Positions 1-10,429 of a stretch of DNA of 32,800 nucleotides are shown here, piece after piece (the stretch's first letter is position 1; the number at the start of each line of letters is the position of its first letter). This stretch comes from Nitrospinota bacterium (GTDB lineage: Bacteria; JADFOP01): positions 3,167-35,966 of the forward strand of contig JADFOP010000018.1 of assembly GCA_022562795.1 (NCBI GenBank), read 5' to 3'. The notes below the pieces were generated by a model. It was given only the letters and a program-made list of their open reading frames with translations. It was not told the DNA's origin and made no database searches. The translations under genes were made by a program, and so were the position numbers.

Positions 1-127
1 TTCCCACCGGCACCGAACCCGTCTGCGGTCAGCTCCATCGAGATTTTAGATCAAAGCCCGATCATCAGATCGACCACGATACGACCACGACCACGACCAC
101 GACTATCAAGGTCCGATGTTCCTCTCG
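1..127. other. Left edge, no gene assigned
   Basis: This stretch lies downstream of the minus-strand gene that ends at 128. It holds a short ACGACC simple repeat and no convincing gene. On the minus strand an ATG at 38-36 opens a frame (M-E-L-T-A-D-G-F-G-A) that runs off the left edge, but no ribosome binding site precedes it and only 12 codons are visible, so I do not call it. Confidence 0.4.
81..103. repeat. ACGACC simple tandem repeat
   Basis: Nearly four perfect copies of the 6-mer ACGACC follow each other, preceded by a degenerate unit from about 71. Such runs are prone to slippage and to misassembly. It lies about 25 bp beyond the stop codon of a gene that itself looks chimeric. Confidence 0.7.
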
Positions 128-1297
128 CTAGCCTTCACGCGCGAGACGCTCGCGCAACGCATCGGGCTCGACGGAGTACTTAAATGCCTTGCGACCGTTG
201 ACGAACAACACTGGGATCTGCTCGCCGTAGGCTTTGGTGTACATCGGGACGGCCGCCTTGAGGTCCGGGGCGGCCAGCAGCCGTGAGCCGAGCAGAAGCG
301 ACAGCGCTGCGTGGTTGTTGCACATGACGAAGGCCTGGTGGGGCTCACAGGTTAGGGCGTGCCAGGGGTTGGTACGAAACTGATGGGCGAGCCGCTCCAA
401 CAGGGACCTGTAGGAATAAGCGGCCACGGGTTGGTCGTCCTTGACGAACGCCAGGCGCTCGCCGCTTTGGTAAAGGGGGCGCCCTTCCAGGAGGCCGGCC
501 AGCCCTGCCATTGAGGCGAGATGACCTGAGTACATCACATTGCCCTCGGCCACAGGGTCTTCCGTCCATCGACCGAAGTTCGCCAGCGACTCCCACTTCC
601 AGTAGCCCCAGACGTCGGGGTGGAGCATCTTCTCGACGAGGTCCTGGAGCGCCTGGGGGATGGGGCTTCGGTAGGCCGGGAGCTTCGCAACTTGGGCTTG
701 AGCAAGGGCGTAGGCGGCAAAGGCGAGCTGGTAGCGCAACGCCGTCTGGCCGAACTGCTCAAGGCGGTAGAAGCCCTCCCACTCCCCTAGGGGTTGGGTT
801 GCTATTGCCATCCACCACCGGAGGTGTCCGAGTTCGTTGATGCCAAGCCTCGGAGCGGCGGCCGGGTCGATGGTGCGGGGACCCGCTGGCTCGTTCCACC
901 TTACAACTTCCAGGGGCGGCCCGGCCGGTGGCCCGGCCCGGGGTCTAAGGGCGGTGCCAGGAGCCTCGGGGACTGACCAGGCGAGGTGAAAGACGACGAG
1001 GCCCGCCGCGGCAATGCTCAATAAACCCATCATCCACCGAAGGCGCCGTCTGGGCCACGGCGGCCGACGCCTGGCCCGTCGCCGGGCGCCGATCGCCGCT
1101 AGCAACAGCCCTAGACACCATAATAGTGGTGTAGTCACGTACCCGTAGAAGACCATTGTTGCCAGCAGCGAAGCTACCGTTGCGATGATTAAGGTGAGGC
1201 CCAGAAGGGGTTGGCCTACGATGAGGCTTCCCAGGCCCGGCCAGAGAGCCGACAGGAATAGAGCGACACCCAGGCGTGATGCTCTTTGAGGCGACAT
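128..1297 (-). CDS. Membrane-anchored linalool dehydratase/isomerase-like protein with foreign glutaredoxin-like tail
   Basis: This is a 389-residue ORF. The start at 1297 is chosen because GGAG lies 7 nt upstream and the hydrophobic segments begin at once. Residues about 8-107 hold three to four membrane segments, split by an Arg-rich cytoplasmic patch at 71-88. Residues about 140-345 resemble the linalool dehydratase/isomerase (Ldi) alpha/alpha-barrel family: a W-rich stretch (WGYWKWES), MYSGHL with His259, and CEPHQAFVMC, whose Cys317 and Cys326 match in spacing the two catalytic cysteines of Castellaniella Ldi. Known Ldi continues well over 100 residues past this motif. Here the sequence instead turns at about residue 352 into YGEQIPVLFVNGRKAFKY, which looks like the C-terminus of a glutaredoxin-family (DUF836-type) protein, and stops. 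The ORF is therefore probably truncated and fused, by rearrangement or misassembly. Substrate is unknown; terpene alcohol chemistry is only suggested by the family. Confidence 0.6.
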   Translation of the reverse strand: MSPQRASRLGVALFLSALWPGLGSLIVGQPLLGLTLIIATVASLLATMVFYGYVTTPLLWCLGLLLAAIGARRRARRRPPWPRRRLRWMMGLLSIAAAGLVVFHLAWSVPEAPGTALRPRAGPPAGPPLEVVRWNEPAGPRTIDPAAAPRLGINELGHLRWWMAIATQPLGEWEGFYRLEQFGQTALRYQLAFAAYALAQAQVAKLPAYRSPIPQALQDLVEKMLHPDVWGYWKWESLANFGRWTEDPVAEGNVMYSGHLASMAGLAGLLEGRPLYQSGERLAFVKDDQPVAAYSYRSLLERLAHQFRTNPWHALTCEPHQAFVMCNNHAALSLLLGSRLLAAPDLKAAVPMYTKAYGEQIPVLFVNGRKAFKYSVEPDALRERLAREG

Positions 1298-1412
1298 GGA
1301 ACATCTCCGGGAAGAGGGCAAAAGCCGTAGCGGCAGGCCCCCATTATGGTATGGCCCCGCCGGAGGGTCAATATTAAGAAATTCCCGGAAAAGGCAAGAG
1401 TCGGCATCATCC

Positions 1413-1441
1413 TTGACCACCTCCAAGCCCTCTGCTAGAAT
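1413..1441 (+). promoter_or_regulatory. Sigma-70 promoter of ntrBC
   Basis: TTGACC at 1413-1418 and TAGAAT at 1436-1441 are separated by exactly 17 nt, each one base off consensus. Transcription would begin near 1448, about 58 nt before the ntrB start. Correct orientation and intergenic position support it. Confidence 0.7.
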
Positions 1442-1443
1442 GC

Positions 1444-1464
1444 ACTGCCTATTTTTGAGGCAGT
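1444..1464 (+). promoter_or_regulatory. Leader hairpin at the ntrBC transcript start
   Basis: ACTGCCT and AGGCAGT form a perfect 7-bp stem around the loop ATTTTTG. It sits at or just after the predicted +1, so it would be a 5'-terminal stem-loop or a symmetric binding site. It is not followed by a U-tract and so is not an obvious terminator. Confidence 0.45.
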
Positions 1465-1505
1465 CTCCGTATCTGGCAGCCTCTCCAGGGGGTTACAGAC
1501 ACCCT

Positions 1506-2617
1506 ATGAGCCCTGAAGCCCACCGGCCCGAGCTTTCAGCGGAAGACATCCTCGCGACGATGCCAGATGGGATGGCCCTCGTGGATGTGAACCTAACTCT
1601 CCTCGAAGTAAACCCCGCTATGGAGGTCATGGTGGGCCTCTCCCGCTCCCGCCTGGTGGGCCAACCCCTCAAGAAGCTCTTCCCGCTGGACGAGCGCCTC
1701 CCGGCCCTGGCGGAACGTTGCCTCTCGACGGGCCGGACGGCCAACGACTTCGAGCGCCCGCTGGCCCGGTCTGGCCACCCCCCTGAGACCGTCTGGGTCA
1801 CTGCCACCCCCTTGCTCGACAAAGCCGGCTCGCCGGAGGGGGTTCTCCTCGTGGTGCGGGACTTCGGCAAGCTCCACTCCTTTCAAGAGCAGATGCGCAG
1901 GGCCGACCGGCTCTCCTCTTTGGGGGTCCTGGCGGCCGGCCTGGCCCACGAGATTCGAAACCCCTTGGGAGGTATTAAGGGGGCCGCCCAGCTATTGGCC
2001 CAGGAAAACCCTTCCGCCCGCGAGTACGTCGACATCGTTGTCCGGGAGGCTGAGCGGATCGACGACCTCATGAGCCAGCTCCTTGCTCTTGCCCGCCCAA
2101 CGACCCTCTCTTTGACTCGCATCAACATCCACCAGCTACTGGACGACGTCCTCACCCTCCAGCGGGAGACAGTCGGGGGGGGGGAGGTTCGCTTCGAGCA
2201 GCTCTACGACCCAAGCATCCCCCCCCTAGAGGCCGACCCTGACCAACTCACCCAGGTCCTACTCAACCTGATGAAGAACGCCATGGAGGTCTCTCCTTCT
2301 GGGGGAACGGTCAAGATCACCACTCGGATGGCAACGGAGCTTGCAATTCCCGCCTCGACCCCCGGTGGCCGGGCCATCCCGTTTGTCTGCATCGAGGTGG
2401 CCGACACGGGCCCCGGCATCGCGCCGGACGTCAAGGAGCGCATCTTCACCCCATTCTTCACGACCAAAACCGACGGGTCGGGTCTCGGCCTCAGTGTGGC
2501 AAACGGCATCGTTGAGCTACACGGGGGCAGGTTGGAGCTTACCAACGGTCCCGAGGGCGGCGCCGTGGCCCGATGCTATCTGCCCATTGAGCAGCCCACT
2601 CCGATGAGGGAAGCGCC

Positions 2618-2621
<4 letters not shown>
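1506..2621 (+). CDS. ntrB: Nitrogen regulation sensor histidine kinase NtrB (GlnL)
   Basis: NtrB is the soluble kinase/phosphatase that sets the phosphorylation state of NtrC according to nitrogen (glutamine/PII) status. The 371-residue protein has no membrane segment. It has a PAS domain at about 12-120, the dimerisation/phosphoacceptor H-box AHEIRNPLGG with His148, and an HATPase domain with the N-box NLMKNAME (254-261), DTGPGIAP (300-307) and GSGLGL (324-329). The H-box followed by GAAQLL is the NtrB signature rather than that of AtoS or ZraS. The ATG at 1506 is preferred because it precedes the PAS domain and follows the sigma-70 promoter; its ribosome site is poor (AGGGGG, 13 nt away). 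The end overlaps ntrC by four bases, so the two are translationally coupled. Confidence 0.88.
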
Positions 2622-4072
<1,451 letters not shown>

Positions 4073-4092
4073 CCGCCTTCGTGGGGCGGCCC

Positions 4093-4108
4093 TGGCACAG
4101 GTCTTGCA
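4093..4108 (+). promoter_or_regulatory. Sigma-54 (-24/-12) promoter of glmUS
   Basis: TGGCAC at 4093-4098, five bases, then TTGCA at 4104-4108 match the sigma-54 consensus, with the invariant GG and GC spaced by the canonical 10 bp. Transcription would start near 4119-4120, about 120 nt upstream of glmU. It faces glmU-glmS and lies right behind the gene for a sigma-54 activator. I did not recognise an NtrC enhancer pair nearby. Confidence 0.8.
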
Positions 4109-4240
4109 CAAGTATCCGGGTTATGAGACTATCGGATTCGACAATAATGATCTGGCAGGAAACGCGGCCCATCAGGTCATTGTTGCCGCAATATATATAT
4201 ACGGTGCCTATTTGCTACCCCTCGGCCAGGAGCGTGTAGG

Positions 4241-5668
4241 ATGCCACGAACCGCAGTTGTAATTCTCGCCGCCGGAAAAGGGACCCGGTTGCGCTCTGAG
4301 CGCCCCAAGGTGCTCTTCCCGCTCTGCGGCCGGCCCATGCTGACATACGTGCTCCAGACAGCGGCGGCCCTGGAGCCGGCCGAGACGGTGGTCGTCATCA
4401 GCCCCGATGCCGACGATGTCGCCGCCCTCTGCGAGGGCTGGCCGGCCACCACTACCGTCGTCCAGGAGCGCCAGCTCGGGACGGGCCACGCCGTGCTTCA
4501 GGCGCGACAGCGGCTTGAGCGCTTCGGCGGAGACCTTGTCATCCTCTCCGGCGACACGCCGCTGCTTGGGGACGAGACGGCCCGCGCGCTGCTGGAGGCC
4601 CACCGCCGGGAGGGGGCGGCCCTCACCTGTCTCACCATGACGCCCCCCGATCCCGCCGGCTACGGTCGCATCAAAAGAGACGGGAACGGTAGAATGGTTG
4701 GAATCGTCGAGGAGCGGGACGCCGGAGAGGCCGAGCAGGCCCTCACCGAAGTCAACGGCGGGATCTACTGCGCCGACCCCGCGGTCCTCTTCCCGGCCCT
4801 TGAGGAGCTCCGGCCCGACAACGTCCAGGGCGAGTACTACCTCACGGACGTCGTCGGCGCTGTGGTGGCCAAGGGGTTGACCGTGGTCGGCCACCGGGCC
4901 CCCAGATGGCCCGAGGCCCTGGGGATCAACAGCCGGGCCGAGCTCGCCCAGGTGACCCGCTTCATGCGGGAGCGGATCAACGCCCGGCACATGGAGGCCG
5001 GCGTGACCTTCATCGATCCTGGGGCGGCCTACGTCGACGACACGGTGGCCATTGGCCCGGATACGGTCATCCACCCCCAGGTTCATTTATGGGGGGAGAC
5101 GACGCTGGGGCGAGCCTGCGAGCTGTGGCCCGGCGTCCACATAATCGACAGCCGTCTCGGCGATGAGGTCCTCGTCAAAGACAGCTCCCTTATAACCGAC
5201 AGCGAGGTCGGCTCGCAGGTCCAGATCGGCCCGTGCGCCCATCTGAGGCCCGAGGTCATCTTGCGCGACGGCGTGAAGATAGGCAACTTCGTGGAGCTTA
5301 AGAAGACCGAGATGGGAGCCGGCAGCAAGGCCAACCACCTGGCCTACATCGGCGACGCCACCGTCGGGGAAGGGGCCAACATCGGGGCCGGGACCATCAC
5401 CTGCAACTACGACGGCATCCAAAAGCACCGAACCATCATCGAGGACGGGGCCTTCATCGGCTCCGATACACAGCTGGTGGCGCCCGTCCGAGTGGGCCGG
5501 GGCGCCATCGTGGCCGCAGGCTCCACCGTGACCGAGGACGTCCCGCCGTACGCCCTGGCCATCTCCCGCGCCCCCCAAACCAATAAGGAGGAGTGGGCCC
5601 ACAAGCACTGGGCCAAGCGGGACGAACTCAAGGCCAAGACCAAGAAGTCGCCGCAAGAGGAGGACTAG
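4241..5668 (+). CDS. glmU: Bifunctional GlmU: GlcN-1-P acetyltransferase / GlcNAc-1-P uridylyltransferase
   Basis: GlmU carries out the last two steps to UDP-GlcNAc, the precursor of peptidoglycan and LPS: acetylation of glucosamine-1-phosphate, then uridylyl transfer from UTP. The protein has 475 residues, the usual length. The N-terminal pyrophosphorylase domain has the nucleotide loop [15 protein letters not shown] (about 9-23) and conserved LSGDTPLL and EVNGGIY motifs. The C-terminal part is a left-handed beta-helix of hexapeptide repeats with the acetyltransferase segment NHLAYIGD and [11 protein letters not shown]. An AGGAG ribosome site lies 9 nt before the ATG. It is followed after 4 nt by glmS in an operon, behind the sigma-54 promoter at 4093. 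Confidence 0.96.
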   Translation: MPRTAVVILAAGKGTRLRSERPKVLFPLCGRPMLTYVLQTAAALEPAETVVVISPDADDVAALCEGWPATTTVVQERQLGTGHAVLQARQRLERFGGDLVILSGDTPLLGDETARALLEAHRREGAALTCLTMTPPDPAGYGRIKRDGNGRMVGIVEERDAGEAEQALTEVNGGIYCADPAVLFPALEELRPDNVQGEYYLTDVVGAVVAKGLTVVGHRAPRWPEALGINSRAELAQVTRFMRERINARHMEAGVTFIDPGAAYVDDTVAIGPDTVIHPQVHLWGETTLGRACELWPGVHIIDSRLGDEVLVKDSSLITDSEVGSQVQIGPCAHLRPEVILRDGVKIGNFVELKKTEMGAGSKANHLAYIGDATVGEGANIGAGTITCNYDGIQKHRTIIEDGAFIGSDTQLVAPVRVGRGAIVAAGSTVTEDVPPYALAISRAPQTNKEEWAHKHWAKRDELKAKTKKSPQEED

Positions 5669-5672
5669 GTCC

Positions 5673-7496
5673 GTGTGCGGGATTATCGGCTATGTCGGCC
5701 ATCGGGAGGCGGTCCCCGTGCTGGTCGAGGGACTGAAGCGTCTCGAGTACCGGGGGTACGACTCGGCGGGGATCGCGATGCTCTCCAACGGCGCCCTGGC
5801 CGTCCGCCGATGCAAGGGCAAGGTCCGGCAGCTCGAAGAGCTCCTCGAGGGCGAGACCATCTCCGGGACCGTCGGCATCGGCCACACCCGCTGGGCCACG
5901 CACGGGCGGCCATCGGAGGAGAACGCCCACCCCCACCGGGCCGGCGGCATCGTCGTGGTCCACAACGGCATCATCGAGAACTACCTCACCCTGAAGCACG
6001 CCCTGGAGGCCGAGGGGCGCCTCTTCACGTCTGAGACCGACACCGAGGTAATCGCCCACCTGATTGATCGGGCGTTTACCGGAAACCTCGAAACGGCCGT
6101 TCGCCAGGCCCTGAAAGAGGTCCAGGGGGCCTACTCCATTGCGGTCATAGCCGAGGGGGACCCGGACAAGACCGTGGTCGCCCGAATGGCGAGCCCTCTA
6201 GTGGTCGGCCTCGGCGAGGGCGAGTACTTCATGGCCAGCGACATACCCGCCATCCTACACCACACCAGGGAGGTCCTCTTTTTAGACGACGGCGAGGTGG
6301 CCACTGCCACCCGCGATGGAGTGACCATCACCACCCTCGACGGGACCCCCGTCACCAAAGAAGTGAAGCAGATTCTCTGGAACCCCATCATGGCCGAGAA
6401 GGGTGGCTACAAGCACTTCATGCTCAAGGAGATATTCGAGCAGCCACGGGCCATTTGGGACACCTTTGGGAGCCGGCTCTCCCAGGAGACCGGCTCGGTT
6501 GTGCTCCACGAACTCAATCTCCCTGTCGAGGAGGTGGCCCGAATACGGAAGGTCGTCATCGTGGCCTGCGGGACGAGCTACCACGCCGCGTTAGTGGGTA
6601 AGTATTTGCTGGAGAGGGTCTGCGGTCTTCCGGTAGAGGCGGACATCGCCAGTGAATTCCGCTACCGGGACCCCCTGGCGGACGAGACGACCCTGGGGAT
6701 CTTCATCTCTCAGTCGGGCGAGACGGCCGATACGCTGGCCGCCGTGCGCGAGGCCAAGGGGAAGGGCACCCGCGTGATCTCGATTTGCAACGTTATGGAG
6801 AGCTCCATACCCCGCGAGAGCGACGGCGTTCTCTACACCCACGCCGGGCCTGAGATCGGCGTGGCATCGTCCAAGGCCTTCACCTCCCAGCTTACGGCCC
6901 TTTACCTGCTGAGCATCTATCTGGGACGGGCCCTGGGGCGGCTGAGCGAGGAGGCGGGACGCGAGATGATTCAGGCCCTTGTGAAGGTGCCGAAGCAGGT
7001 CGAGGAGATATTGGAGCAGGACGTTCTCTACCAGGTGCTCGCCCGTCACTACGCCGACCGCTCAGACTTCCTCTACCTGGGCCGGGGGATCAACTACCCC
7101 ATAGCCCTGGAAGGGGCACTGAAGCTCAAGGAGATATCCTACATCCACGCCGAGGGCTACCCGGCAGGGGAGATGAAGCACGGCCCCATCGCGCTCATTG
7201 ATGAGTCTATGCCGGTGGTGGTGCTCGCCCCGCAGGACGCGGTCTACGAGAAGATGCTCGGCAACATCGAAGAGGTCAAGACCCGAGACGGCATCGTCAT
7301 CGCCTTCACCAACGCGGGCAATAAGGAGCTGGCGGCCGTGGTCGATCACATCTTCACCGTCCCCGACACCACGCCGCTTCTGATGCCCATCCTGCTCAGC
7401 GTCCCCATGCAGCTCATCGCCTACCACATCGGGGTCCGCCGCGGCTGCGACGTGGACCAGCCCCGCAACCTCGCCAAGAGCGTGACGGTGGAGTAG
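5673..7496 (+). CDS. glmS: Glutamine--fructose-6-phosphate aminotransferase (isomerizing)
   Basis: GlmS makes glucosamine-6-phosphate from fructose-6-phosphate using the amide nitrogen of glutamine, the committing step to amino sugars. At 607 residues it is close to the E. coli enzyme. It begins CGIIGYVG, so Cys2 is the N-terminal nucleophile of the class II amidotransferase domain once Met is removed. Glutaminase motifs [11 protein letters not shown] and HNGIIENY follow. Two SIS sugar-isomerase domains fill about 285-600, with [19 protein letters not shown] and the C-terminal [11 protein letters not shown]. The start is GTG with a strong AGAGGAGG site lying in the end of glmU. The 4-bp gap leaves no room for a glmS ribozyme, so control is probably at the sigma-54 promoter upstream of glmU. 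Confidence 0.96.
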   Translation: MCGIIGYVGHREAVPVLVEGLKRLEYRGYDSAGIAMLSNGALAVRRCKGKVRQLEELLEGETISGTVGIGHTRWATHGRPSEENAHPHRAGGIVVVHNGIIENYLTLKHALEAEGRLFTSETDTEVIAHLIDRAFTGNLETAVRQALKEVQGAYSIAVIAEGDPDKTVVARMASPLVVGLGEGEYFMASDIPAILHHTREVLFLDDGEVATATRDGVTITTLDGTPVTKEVKQILWNPIMAEKGGYKHFMLKEIFEQPRAIWDTFGSRLSQETGSVVLHELNLPVEEVARIRKVVIVACGTSYHAALVGKYLLERVCGLPVEADIASEFRYRDPLADETTLGIFISQSGETADTLAAVREAKGKGTRVISICNVMESSIPRESDGVLYTHAGPEIGVASSKAFTSQLTALYLLSIYLGRALGRLSEEAGREMIQALVKVPKQVEEILEQDVLYQVLARHYADRSDFLYLGRGINYPIALEGALKLKEISYIHAEGYPAGEMKHGPIALIDESMPVVVLAPQDAVYEKMLGNIEEVKTRDGIVIAFTNAGNKELAAVVDHIFTVPDTTPLLMPILLSVPMQLIAYHIGVRRGCDVDQPRNLAKSVTVE

Positions 7497-7511
7497 CAAC
7501 TCCCGTCATCG

Positions 7512-8438
7512 CTAAGACCGCTCAATTTCCGCAATCGCCGCCGGAATGCCTTCTCGATAGGTTGGATATTTCGGTCTCCAGCCAAGGAGCTCTTTCGCCT
7601 TCCTGTTTCTAACTTTGCAGTTCATCGTCAGGGCCTCGGAAACGACGCTTCCCGCAACTGTGGCCGCGACCCATTTAGGAAGGGACTTGACGGGCGGCCT
7701 ACCCATTTGCTCCGCTACAAAGTTGGCAAAATCCACGGTTTTCGTCGGTTCGTCATCGACGAGGGCAATGGCTTCGCCAACCGGGAGTCTCTCCGCCGCG
7801 AGCCGGTAGGCTTCCGCGACATCGTCCACGTGGACGTAGGACAAGACATTCTGGCCGTCTCCGAATACCCGAAACCACCCACGTTTCACGAGGCGGTAGA
7901 CACTTTCCTTGAACCAACTGCCGGCGCCGTAGACTCCGCCAGGAAGCATCCTGATAAGGCGGAGGTTCTTCTCCTCCGCGGCTCTTATCGCGAACTCCGT
8001 GGCCGGGCTCCCGATTCTGGCAAAGCCCTTCGGGTCGTAAGGCGCGGTCTCATCGACCCACTCGGGGCCCGATTCGCCAAAGACGAGAATCCCCTCGGAA
8101 AGAATGATAGGAATGTCGCCCGCCTCCGCAACCGCCTCCAAGAGATTCTTGGTCTGTTGGAGTTTCTGATGACTCAGGGTTCGAAGTCGCCGCTCGCCGA
8201 TCCGTCCCAAAAAGGACGGGGTCGCAAGGTTGACAACCACATCTGAGCCCACGACAGCTTCGCGTAACGTCTCCGGCCGGGCTAAGTCCCCGGACGTGGC
8301 CGAAGCCCCAAGCTGCTTCAGATAGGCGGATGTGTCTGGAGTCCGGGCGGGAGCGGAGACTTCGTGGCCTGCTCTCACCAGACTTTTCACCACGCGAGAG
8401 CCTATGAAACCCGTTCCGCCAAAGACGAATACTTTCAT
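7512..8438 (-). CDS. NAD-dependent epimerase/dehydratase-like (atypical extended SDR)
   Basis: This 308-residue protein has the extended short-chain dehydrogenase fold: the Rossmann loop GGTGFIG at 7-13, a VVNLATP strand end, and late PGGVYG and YVHVDDVAEA motifs as in NAD(P)-binding sugar epimerases and similar proteins. The catalytic YxxxK is not visible. The expected site reads GFARIGSPATE, without Tyr or Lys, so catalysis by the usual mechanism is doubtful and it may be a binding or chaperone-type atypical SDR. The substrate cannot be named. It converges with glmS with only 15 bp between stops, and lies 91 bp downstream of fumC on the same strand. A moderate ribosome site (GAGAAG) precedes the ATG. 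Confidence 0.75.
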   Translation of the reverse strand: MKVFVFGGTGFIGSRVVKSLVRAGHEVSAPARTPDTSAYLKQLGASATSGDLARPETLREAVVGSDVVVNLATPSFLGRIGERRLRTLSHQKLQQTKNLLEAVAEAGDIPIILSEGILVFGESGPEWVDETAPYDPKGFARIGSPATEFAIRAAEEKNLRLIRMLPGGVYGAGSWFKESVYRLVKRGWFRVFGDGQNVLSYVHVDDVAEAYRLAAERLPVGEAIALVDDEPTKTVDFANFVAEQMGRPPVKSLPKWVAATVAGSVVSEALTMNCKVRNRKAKELLGWRPKYPTYREGIPAAIAEIERS

Positions 8439-8529
8439 GGGATGCTTCTCACTCTTGCGGAGAAGTGGGGGGGGAGAAAGGTTTCATGAGGCCCCGAAGC
8501 CTTACTGGACTAGCTCGCTCAACGGGCGC

Positions 8530-9933
8530 TCACTCGTCGGGGCCCGTCATCTTGTGAGGCTGGACCCAGGCGTCGAACTCTTCGGCGCTGGTCAGGCCAA
8601 GCGAGAGGGCGGCCTCGCGCAGCGTCGTCCCCTCCTCATGCGCCTTCTTGGCGACCTTGGCGGCGTTGTCGTAGCCGATGTGTGGGCTGAGGGCGGTAAC
8701 CAGCATGAGGGAATTTTCCATAAGCTCGGCGATGCGCGGCTCGTTGGCCTCGATGCCTACGACACAGTTGTCCGTAAAGCTCATCGAGGCGTCGGCGAGG
8801 AGCCGGATGGACTGAAGGAGGTTGGCTATCATAACCGGCTTGAAGACGTTCAGTTCGAAGTGCCCGTTCGAGGCGGCAATGCTAATCGTTACGTGATTGC
8901 CCATGACCTGGGCGCAGACCATGGTGATGGCTTCGCACTGGGTGGGATTGACCTTGCCGGGCATTATCGACGAGCCGGGCTCGTTCTCCGGCAGGAGGAG
9001 CTCCCCGAGCCCGCCTCGTGGGCCGGAAGCCAGAAACCGGATGTCGTTGGCGATCTTCATGAGGCTCGTGGCGACGACGTTTAGGGCTCCCGAGGCCTCA
9101 ACCATCGCGTCGTTCGCCGCGAGAGCTTCGAACTTGTTCTCCGCCGTGATGAACGGAAGCCCGGTCAGCGCCGCGACCTTCTCCGCAAAAAGCGTATCGA
9201 AGCCCTTCTTCGCGCTTAGACCCGTGCCGACGGCGGTCCCTCCCTGGGCCAACTGGTAGAGGCGTGGGAGTGTGGCCTCGACCCTAGAGACCCCGTACCT
9301 CGCTTGCGTCGCGTAGCCTGAGAATTCCTGCCCCAGTGTCAGGGGTGTGGCGTCTTGGGTGTGTGTGCGGCCGCACTTGATGATGTGGTCGAAGGCCTTC
9401 GCTTTCGCCTCAAGGGCGGCCTGGAGATGTAATAACGCCGGCAACAAGGAGTGATGAATCTCTTCGCACGCGGCAATGTGCATCGCGGACGGGAAGGTAT
9501 CGTTTGAGGACTGGCCCATGTTGACGTGGTCGTTGGGATGGACCGGATGTTTGGCCCCGCGCTCGCCGCCGAGCAGCTCGCTGGCCCGGTTGGCAATCAC
9601 CTCGTTCGCGTTCATATTGGTTTGCGTCCCGGAGCCGGTTTGCCATACGACGAGGGGGAACTCTTCGGCAAGCGTCCCATCGATGATTTCCCCGGCCGCC
9701 TTGACGATGGCCTCTCCAAGGGTGCGGTCCAAGACGCCGAGCTCCATGTTCGTCTCGGCCGCCGCCTTCTTCACGATCCCAAATCCCCGGATCATGGGTT
9801 GTGGCATCCGTTCGCTGCCGATGCGAAAATTCTGCAGAGAACGCTGTGTTTGAGCCCCCCAGTAGCGATCGGCGGGGACCTCAAGAGAACCCATGGAATC
9901 GGTCTCGATCCGTTTCGTGGTCTTCTCTGACAT
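8530..9933 (-). CDS. fumC: Class II fumarate hydratase
   Basis: FumC reversibly hydrates fumarate to malate in the TCA cycle, as an iron-independent homotetramer. Its 467 residues equal the length of E. coli FumC. Visible family signatures are the N-terminal [33 protein letters not shown], the substrate-site segment [17 protein letters not shown], and the mobile catalytic loop [11 protein letters not shown] with its second serine as general acid/base. It starts with ATG and GAGG five bases upstream. Aspartase is the nearest alternative, but the [14 protein letters not shown] and loop sequences fit fumarase better. Confidence 0.95.
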   Translation of the reverse strand: MSEKTTKRIETDSMGSLEVPADRYWGAQTQRSLQNFRIGSERMPQPMIRGFGIVKKAAAETNMELGVLDRTLGEAIVKAAGEIIDGTLAEEFPLVVWQTGSGTQTNMNANEVIANRASELLGGERGAKHPVHPNDHVNMGQSSNDTFPSAMHIAACEEIHHSLLPALLHLQAALEAKAKAFDHIIKCGRTHTQDATPLTLGQEFSGYATQARYGVSRVEATLPRLYQLAQGGTAVGTGLSAKKGFDTLFAEKVAALTGLPFITAENKFEALAANDAMVEASGALNVVATSLMKIANDIRFLASGPRGGLGELLLPENEPGSSIMPGKVNPTQCEAITMVCAQVMGNHVTISIAASNGHFELNVFKPVMIANLLQSIRLLADASMSFTDNCVVGIEANEPRIAELMENSLMLVTALSPHIGYDNAAKVAKKAHEEGTTLREAALSLGLTSAEEFDAWVQPHKMTGPDE

Positions 9934-9980
9934 GGCAACCTCAAGGATAGATAAACGTACTCGTTAGGCGAGGCATAAGA

Positions 9981-10009
9981 ATATCAAATCTCCGCTGGAA
10001 AAGAAACTC
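9981..10009 (-). promoter_or_regulatory. Promoter-like motif shared by fumC and gspD
   Basis: On the minus strand this reads TTTCTTTTCCAG, five variable bases, then ATTTGATAT, about 50 bp before the fumC ATG. A 29-nt copy with 23 matches lies at 26896-26924 upstream of gspD in the same orientation. Both place a TATNTT-like -10 17 nt after TTTCTT. It could be a shared promoter class or regulator site. Confidence 0.35.
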
Positions 10010-10063
10010 TTCCCCAGGTATCTACATCATGGATTATTCCTAAGAGGCTGGTGGGCGGGGGGA

Positions 10064-10318
10064 CTAAGGTGGGGTGGAGGTGGCCTTCCTTTTTACCCTC
10101 ATCTTCTTACGCTCAAACAAAAGACAGGGCGCGCCTGAGGCTCTCTTCACAAGTCGCGACGGAATCTCCAGGCTCATGAATCCCATCGCGCGGCACCCGT
10201 GCGGATATTTCTTCCTCCAGGTGACGTAGTAGTGCCTGCATTTGCGACAGTTGATCATCGCTTCGCGCCCCGCTGGCAACGTCGCTCCCTCGAAAGAGAA
10301 TGCGCTCATCTCGCGCAC
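10064..10318 (-). CDS. Small Cys-containing protein (often labelled uracil-DNA glycosylase)
   Basis: This protein of up to 84 residues has the pattern NCRKCRHYYVTW, then CRAMGF, then SGAPCLLFE. The same arrangement is found in a widespread short family in deltaproteobacteria and relatives, which databases frequently mislabel as uracil-DNA glycosylase. Four cysteines are conserved, so metal binding is plausible but unproven. The GTG at 10318 has GAGGAG about 7 nt upstream. The ATG at 10258 would give the family's usual start just before INCRKC but lacks a ribosome site, so the start is uncertain. It has no recognisable enzymatic motif and its function is unknown. It lies between fumC and the DUF255 gene on the same strand. 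Confidence 0.6.
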   Translation of the reverse strand: MREMSAFSFEGATLPAGREAMINCRKCRHYYVTWRKKYPHGCRAMGFMSLEIPSRLVKRASGAPCLLFERKKMRVKRKATSTPP

Positions 10319-10429
10319 TCGCTCTCCTCGTCTTCGGATATAAATTAAGCAAGTTTAGTGCCAGCGCCCCCACGAGACCCCACGAGCCGTTGCGAATCCA
10401 TCACGTAGAGACGAGCATCCAATGAAAAC

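Noticed and set aside
5600-5672. glmS ribozyme
   Set aside because: There is a 4-bp gap between glmU and glmS, no room for the ribozyme fold, and the organism type does not normally have it.
8445-8465. CTTCTC/GAGAAG stem upstream of the epimerase-like gene as an attenuator
   Set aside because: A 6-bp stem with a 9-nt loop and no U-tract is too weak to support.
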